A stretch of 64,000 nucleotides of DNA from Anthostomella pinea (lineage: Eukaryota; Ascomycota; Sordariomycetes; Xylariales; Xylariaceae). Of the stretch, positions 58,876 to 64,000 are shown in pieces (positions within the stretch are counted from its first letter, which is position 1; every line of letters starts with the position of its first letter). The translations under genes and the position numbers were made by a program. The notes under the pieces were generated by a model. That model had not been told where the DNA came from, made no database searches, and saw only the letters and a list, made by a program, of their open reading frames with translations. The stretch is taken from the NCBI GenBank assembly GCA_963556695.1, contig CAUWAG010000013.1, forward strand, positions 248,001 to 312,000. Direction: 5' to 3'.

Positions 58876-60636
58876 CTAGGCAAAGGCAGTGCCGACGGCG
58901 AAGCTGGTGTCGTCGTTGAAGCTGGAAGGCGTGTCAAAGAAGTGCGGGCCGCCGTTGCCCGCAATGAAGAGCTCGGCACTGTAATGGCGCCAGTAGCGGG
59001 CCGGATAACTCCACGAGCGGAGGATGTTGGAGCCGGCGTCGTTGAGCGACTCCTCGGGGCAGAAAGTGGCGTCCTGGGCGAAGACGACGCCCCCGTCGTT
59101 GGCGTTGACCACGAGCGCGTAATTGGAGTGGCGGATGAAGCTGCCGGGCGTGTCCGCCGACTCAAACGACAGGCAGGCGCTGTTGCCGAGGCCCGTGTGC
59201 ACGATCCAGGAAGCCTGCTGCTTGAGCGTCGTCGTGCTAGAGCTAGACACGACCTGGGTGTTGACCTCGGCGCCGCTGTGAGCGATGTACCGGTCCGTAC
59301 AGCACGAGGTCGTAGCACGCAAGGAAACGTGCGACCCGACGTTGATGGCTGGGCCGGACGTAAGGCCTGTAGTGCCGTACGTAGCCGCCACGATATTAGC
59401 CTGACTATTAGCGAATTAGAGTCAGTATTACTCCTTTTCGATGGGAAACAAAGAGTCGTAATTCGTGTCTCGGGAGCAAGTGCTCTTGACACAGGCTAGA
59501 AGAGGAAATTCGCCCCTGAGACGTGGCCAGAAAGGGCCGTATGAGAGTCTGAAATGTACATACACGGAATTTTCTGTGGCGTCGGACGGGTAGCCGGTCG
59601 TCATCACACCCTCGTAAAATGTGCCTTGAGCCCCGTTACTGTTGTCGCCGCCGATGCCGAGGATAATGGCGCCCTCCTTGCTCATGGGGTTGTAGTCAGG
59701 CGGCGGTCGAGGTCCACTGAAGTAGGTTGTAAGTCCGCCCGAAACAGAGTTGCCGCCGCGAACCGCCCACTGATTGCCATTATCGCCCTTAACAACGGCG
59801 GTTACGAAGCGGGAGTTTTGAGTCGGGTTGTTAGAGTACTGGCCAAGGCCGTTTTCTGTATACAGACCATTCTCGAGATCAGCAAGGATCCAGGGGCCCG
59901 AGCCGGCCCCATAGCCGTAATTCTTGCCCGAACCGAAGTAAATGGACTCCATGTGGCCGTCGCCCGTGTCTTTGCTGTTGATCTCGGCATTCCCGTAATC
60001 AAAGCAACAAGCCGCGTTATAATGCGTACCATCAAAGACAGCATAGAGGCCCTCGGCGGAATCACCAGTGGCCGTACCCTGAGCCTGGTTGTTGCGGTAG
60101 CCAGTGCTGTGTGTGATCGAGTCAGAGAGATAAGAACGAAGGAGAGCGCAGAAGAATGAATGAGAATGACATGTCGAGCAGAGATGGAATACTCACTAGG
60201 GCGAGATGAAAACACCATAGGCCTTCTGGCCGTTTAAAGTCACTGGCGCACCAGTGGCACCGGCCAGGTAATCAGTGCCGTCGACGTTAGGGCCTTGGGC
60301 GGCACTTCCACCAGGAGCTTGGCTCAGGTGGTTTCCACGGCCAGACTGGTCGTAGATGATGGAGATGAGACACGTACTGCCGGCACAGAAGTTGTCCTGG
60401 GTCGCGGCATTGGCTACGCCAGAAGAGAGGGGAGAGATGTTGGTCGTAGCATTGTCGGAGCCGCGCTTGACCTGGTATAAAGCACCAGTGTAGGAGCCGT
60501 AGAGAGCACGTGTGGTGCTGTGAGCCGCGACGCAAGGCGTACCGCCGGACGCGTAGATGTCGCAGGGCCCCGTCGCGGCAGCTGCCAGAGTGGCAGCGGC
60601 GGTCAGGCCGAAAGCAAGTTCTGGACGAGGGAACAT
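58876..60636 (-). CDS. abfB: Secreted alpha-L-arabinofuranosidase B (GH54 + CBM42)
   Basis: Removes arabinose side chains from arabinan and arabinoxylan outside the cell. Three exons (60197-60636, 59564-60106, 58876-59404) with GT-AG introns of 90 and 159 bp sum to 1512 nt, 503 residues, the normal length. The start at 60636 gives a signal peptide (MFPRPELAFGLTAAATLAAA) ending before GPCDIYASGG. The GH54 catalytic domain has CCFDYGNAEI, where the Glu is the expected nucleophile, and GIGGDNSNGAQGTFYEGV, where the Asp is the expected acid/base (AkAbfB knowledge). The arabinose-binding AbfB domain follows (SLRATTSCCTDRYIAHSGAE, ASWIVHTGLGNSACLSFESA, GSFIRHSNYALVVNANDG). All key residues are present, so it should be functional. 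It lies between decayed regions, which makes its preservation notable. Confidence 0.95.
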
Positions 60637-61857
60637 TGTGCAAGAAGGGGGCAAGAAGGGGGGAATCGGAAGCGAGGCGACTAGCTACCTGGCTGCTGGA
60701 CAGAGACCTGGATGATTCTCCCTCAACTGCTGATTCCCTGGCTGCTCCCAACGTCTAATATACTTGATTTGCAGCTCGCCGAGACATGGTGCCGACTTGT
60801 GTCGGAACGGGAATTCTGTATTCTAGTGCCGTGACACGACTTCACTGCCAAGTTCCAACTGGCACCTTCGCCGCCGGTCGTGAGAATACCTACTCTCTCT
60901 CCCTATCGACTTGCCACCTTCCATTTCCAGTGCACTTGTGCAGAGTGGTCGGTCCTTTTGTCAAGACCAACGGCGAACGCAGCGAAGGGAGGGGGGAATC
61001 GTGACCGACGCTGGCGGCTGGGGTGTGCCAGTTCACGATCATGCGCTGGCCTGGAAGTGCGCGTGCGTGCAGCATAGTGTACGTCAAGGGGGACAGGGGG
61101 GGGCAAGGGAGCCCAGACTCGCCCATCCGATCACTGCTGGCGGTCTACCCCAGATCTGCAGAAAGGCTTGCAGGTGAGGCTTGCAGGTGGTGCTGCACGT
61201 CGGCATGTCTCGTGACTCCAAACTTGGCACCATGACCATGACCATGACCATGACCATTGACGGGCCGGGGGTGAGGCGTGAGCCTTGAGGGAGGAAGTGC
61301 CGAACCCCTGCCACCCCGCTGACTAAGGTAGACGAAGTTCCATCTCGTGATAGCATCGCCGCTGTGTTATGATTTGTCATTAGGGTTAGGGGCGGGCAAA
61401 TTTGGTCTCCGTCGTCTTTCTTTCTCTCCCAGTCCCCCCTCTCTTTCCCCGCATACTGCAATTGACCCTTTTGGGAGCGAGATGGCGGCCCAATGAAAGC
61501 ATGGGTATCCCGACTCCCGAAGGTGCTATGCGCTGGACTCTGGACTCTGGACTCGGACTCGTCGACGTAGACGAGAGGCTTGTTTCATTGTTTATAAGGC
61601 TTGGTTCTATGTCATGACGTAACGCATAATGGAGCGAGGTCGAACAGGCCGAGGACAAAGGCAAGGGCGAAAACTAGGACAAGGATAAGGACAAGGGGAC
61701 CGAGGATGGCGGCGACAGGTACACCAAGGAGCAGACCCTTCTATTGAAGTACGTCGACCAGTGAATCGAAAGGGTCGAGGTCCAGGAGAACCTTCTTTAG
61801 TTCCTCGATACGCGACATAGTGCGTGAAGACGACACGAATGCTGCGTTAAACCGCAT
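60637..61857. other. abfB upstream region and intergenic DNA
   Basis: The abfB promoter should lie in the first few hundred bases; CTAATATACTTG at about 60755 includes a TATA-like stretch when read on the minus strand. A (CATGAC)n run occurs at 61231-61256 and TTAGGGTTAGGGG at about 61380. No gene is convincing. Confidence 0.4.
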
Positions 61858-62410
61858 TTGAGCGCCTTCATCGTTCAGGAGGCACCTACTTGGAGCCGGG
61901 ACCACGCGAGCACGCCATCACAATTCAAAATCGAGCTCGACCAAGATCGGTACCTGCGAGCCAAAGAGGCGATGGAGTCGATGAACTTCGAGCTCCACTG
62001 GTCCCAGGAACGCCTCGTCAGAGCATTGAGGGGCTTGCAGTAGTACAAAGCCCATCTGAAGATCCGACGTCTTGATGAAGAAGCATTTTATATTGCAAGT
62101 AGCGAGTCCGACGATGCCCAATGTATTCAGTCTTGGAGAATCCGAGGTGAGGTCCACGAGGCTGAGCAAAAGATCACCGAGCTGGAACAACAGCTGAGAC
62201 ATTGTGAAAACCATCGAGCCCAAGGGGCACACCAGTTCAATCGCCAAAAGAGCTCCGGAAGACCTTGCCGTCCCCTCTGCCGTAGCCGCTGGAATGACGA
62301 CGGATGCCCAGGCAGACACAAGTCCCGCAATAGACTCGGAAGTGAAGGCAGGAATTGGAAATTCATCATTTGCGGGTTCGGAGCCGGAGACGACAGTTCT
62401 CATCACTATC
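61858..62410 (+). pseudogene. Possible decayed coiled-coil gene
   Basis: The plus-strand frame IELDQDRYLRAKEAMESMNF (61930) and ELHWSQERLVRALRGLQ stops at 62041, then continues in phase with AHLKIRRLDEEAFYIASSES and GEVHEAEQKITELEQQLRHC. Heptad-like spacing suggests a coiled-coil protein interrupted by one TAG. Family unknown. The antisense frame at 61918-62406 is longer but looks like a shadow of this. Confidence 0.35.
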
Positions 62411-62457
62411 TAATATCATCTAATCTACACGTGACTACGTGAATGTACTTACCTTAA

Positions 62458-63264
62458 TCAACAAGACGAGCTGTCGCCTTTTAACAGCTTTGGATATTCC
62501 CTAACCCCTTCCCCCATCTCGGATATCAGGACCACCACGCCGGGATGCATTCCCTCTTGCTCGGCTTTTGTCATCCACTGTTTCAATGAAAGCATCTGAA
62601 AACGCGTCTGGTGAGGTTCTTCCAATCCCAAGTCTTGCAACTTGCCCAGGGGGATTAGCTTGTCACCAACCTCGTTTACGTAGGCGATCGCGCCCTCTTG
62701 TTCGACTGTGCGTCCGAATACCTTCCCAACGATAGCGTCGCATACGCTCTTCACGAAAACCAGGTCCAGGGTCCCACAATTCATCTCGATTGCCGGCGCC
62801 GCCTTCAACTTTCTCATAAAAGTCAAGAATGCGTTGACCCAGTCTTTCTCGGCTTCTTTGCCAACGCTATCATCCCTTCCCGTATGATTGTTGACGGTCG
62901 GTGAATACAGACACGTAGCCCATGTTCCTGAGTGGTACTCTCAAGAAGCCTCTCGCACACCCATTTCGCACATATGTATCTAAACGACCCATCCGGTTTC
63001 CAATCGGGCGCAGGCCTCACCGGCGTGGCGTGAAACCCTTCGGTTCCGCTCTTCTCATGCCATATGCCCACGCCGGCGGAGGAGACGTAATGGAGAGGAA
63101 TCCGCCTCCGGATGCAGAAGCGAGCGAGCAAGGATGTCGAACCGACATTCGAGGCGCGGAGGCTAACATAGTGCTTGAGATGAGAGGTATCTGACCCGCT
63201 GTGGATGACGGCATCGGCTTCATTAAATATCAACACCGCTTCTTCCTCGGAAAGACCCAGATGC
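62458..63264 (-). pseudogene. PKS-NRPS thioester-reductase (R) domain fragment
   Basis: The C-terminal NAD(P)H-dependent release domain of a hybrid polyketide-peptide synthase. Minus-strand text LGLSEEEAVLIFNEADAVIH, SGSDTSHLKHYVSLRASNVG, IPLHYVSSAGVGIW, YICAKWVCERLLE and HRPSTIIREG covers the short-chain-reductase fold with its Tyr-x3-Lys-like YICAK. A one-base loss near 62875 shifts frame; it continues FMRKLKAAPAIEMNCGTLDL, VFVKSVCDAIVG and YVNEVGDKLIPLGKLQDLGL to a normal stop at 62458. The rest of the synthase is absent: the frame ends at about 63264 where the neighbouring plus-strand gene fragment begins. Confidence 0.78.
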
Positions 63265-64000
63265 GGTTTCTAAGCGGAGGAGGGGGAGGCACTTACGGCG
63301 TGGTTCTCAGCATGACAGCCAAGGTGTATCCTGACGGGCCTGTTGCCAGTGGCGCCTTGAATTTCACCCTCGCTGATGCGCCAAACGCGTCGAGTTACTG
63401 GGAAGCCATCGACCTGTTCTTTCAGCAAATGCCATCTCTCGTCTTGGATCGGAATTCCTTGCAACTGGAAATCGAAAACAACACCTTCAACGTTTTCGGC
63501 ATCACACTCCCTGACCAGGACGTCTCAGTTCTGCAGCCTCTAGCAGCACCTTACCTCACTGAGCTAGAGAGGCTTGATATTAGCTACAGCTTCGGGACCA
63601 GTCCCTTGGCCAGCTTCGTCGACTACTTCGCTAGTATCATGGGCCCGTTGCCCTACGGTCCCTATACGCCCAACGAGATATGGGTTAATCGGCTCGTGCC
63701 ACTCTCAGTAGTGCTCGAACCTACAGCGAATAGCCAACTCATGGAGGCCTTTAACGGCTGTGGCCGACGGCACCTTCCTCATTGGCTGCAACGGTCTGAG
63801 CGTTGCTGATGGCCAGAAGAGGGACCACCCTGGCAATTCCGTCTTCCCGCCTGGCGTGACGCGATTGCTTCCTGCAGCCTGACTGCCTTTTGGGACTATG
63901 AGGCTACGCTTGAGGAAAACTTGGCCGTCAAGGAGAAACTCGTAAGTGTGCATACTCCGGCCATCGAGGCAGCTACTCCGGGCTCGGGGGTCTACCTCAA
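63265..64000 (+). pseudogene. FAD-linked (BBE-type) oxidoreductase fragment, continues past window
   Basis: Begins mid-gene at the FAD-binding SGGGGGTYGVVLSMTAKVYP and continues through GALNFTLADAPNASSYWEAI and IMGPLPYGPYTPNEIWVNRL to MEAFNG. One-base shifts near 63752 (to VADGTFLIGCNGLSVADGQK, GNSVFPPG) and near 63853 (to WRDAIASCSLTAFWDYEATL, ENLAVKEKLVSVHTPAIE) break it. The N-terminal half with the histidine-linked flavin site is missing. The family often oxidises intermediates in fungal secondary metabolism. It continues beyond the right edge. Confidence 0.78.

Noticed and set aside
58840..59499. 219-residue plus-strand frame opposite abfB
   Set aside because: Shadow of the GC-rich GH54/CBM42 coding strand; no recognisable domain.
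61375..61395. TTAGGGTTAGGGG as an interstitial telomere repeat
   Set aside because: Only two units, as expected by chance; a similar pair occurs inside the pogo-type element near 44755.
61918..62406. 162-residue minus-strand hydrophobic frame
   Set aside because: The plus strand has a better coiled-coil-like reading broken by only one stop; the minus frame shows no motif.

Overview
The window is chromosomal DNA of a filamentous ascomycete (Pezizomycotina, probably a Sordariomycete; species not determinable from sequence alone). The evidence is short GT-AG introns in compact genes, clearly fungal proteins (Bud4/anillin-like, Dbp9 helicase, a GH54 arabinofuranosidase, relics of an H+-ATPase and of a PKS-NRPS reductase domain), and a long AT-rich block typical of repeat-induced point mutation (RIP). 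Few genes look intact: BUD4 (2613-7257, minus), DBP9 (24208-26523, plus, with one odd splice donor), an unrecognised 443-residue protein gene (28151-29574, plus), a ~94-residue small-protein gene (31326-31740, minus) and abfB (58876-60636, minus).

Layout. 1-2612 holds only weak open frames. BUD4 follows. From about 8990 to 17900 lies an AT-rich RIP block with two broken pogo/Fot-type transposons and several short LTR-like insertions that are not AT-rich and carry intact 5-bp target duplications. 18166-21473 is a dead plasma-membrane H+-ATPase gene whose catalytic aspartate is valine. DBP9, a decayed satellite-like array and the 443-residue gene occupy 24.2-29.6 kb. 30-34 kb has decayed TPR-like and small-protein gene copies.

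33953-50719 is dominated by two ~6.3-kb Tad-like LINEs, each bounded by a 14-15-bp target duplication. LINE A (33953-40260) sits inside an older reading frame. LINE B (41416-50719) has itself been hit three times: by a 204-bp solo-LTR-like element (41768-41971), a 2.2-kb pogo-type transposon with ~80-bp inverted repeats (44383-46608) and a 556-bp tRNA-like SINE (47127-47682, minus) with a 15-bp target duplication. Removing the three insertions leaves about 6.3 kb, the same length as LINE A.

50734-58800 is a graveyard of gene fragments (DnaJ X-domain, mannosyl-3-phosphoglycerate-synthase-like, RNA-ligase-like, duplicated unknown blocks). After abfB, the right edge has a PKS-NRPS thioester-reductase fragment on the minus strand abutting a frameshifted FAD oxidoreductase on the plus strand, probably debris of a secondary-metabolite locus.

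Overall this is a housekeeping region invaded and rearranged by mobile elements. The most novel-looking object is the SINE; the most informative structure is the nested insertion stack, which gives a relative order of element activity.
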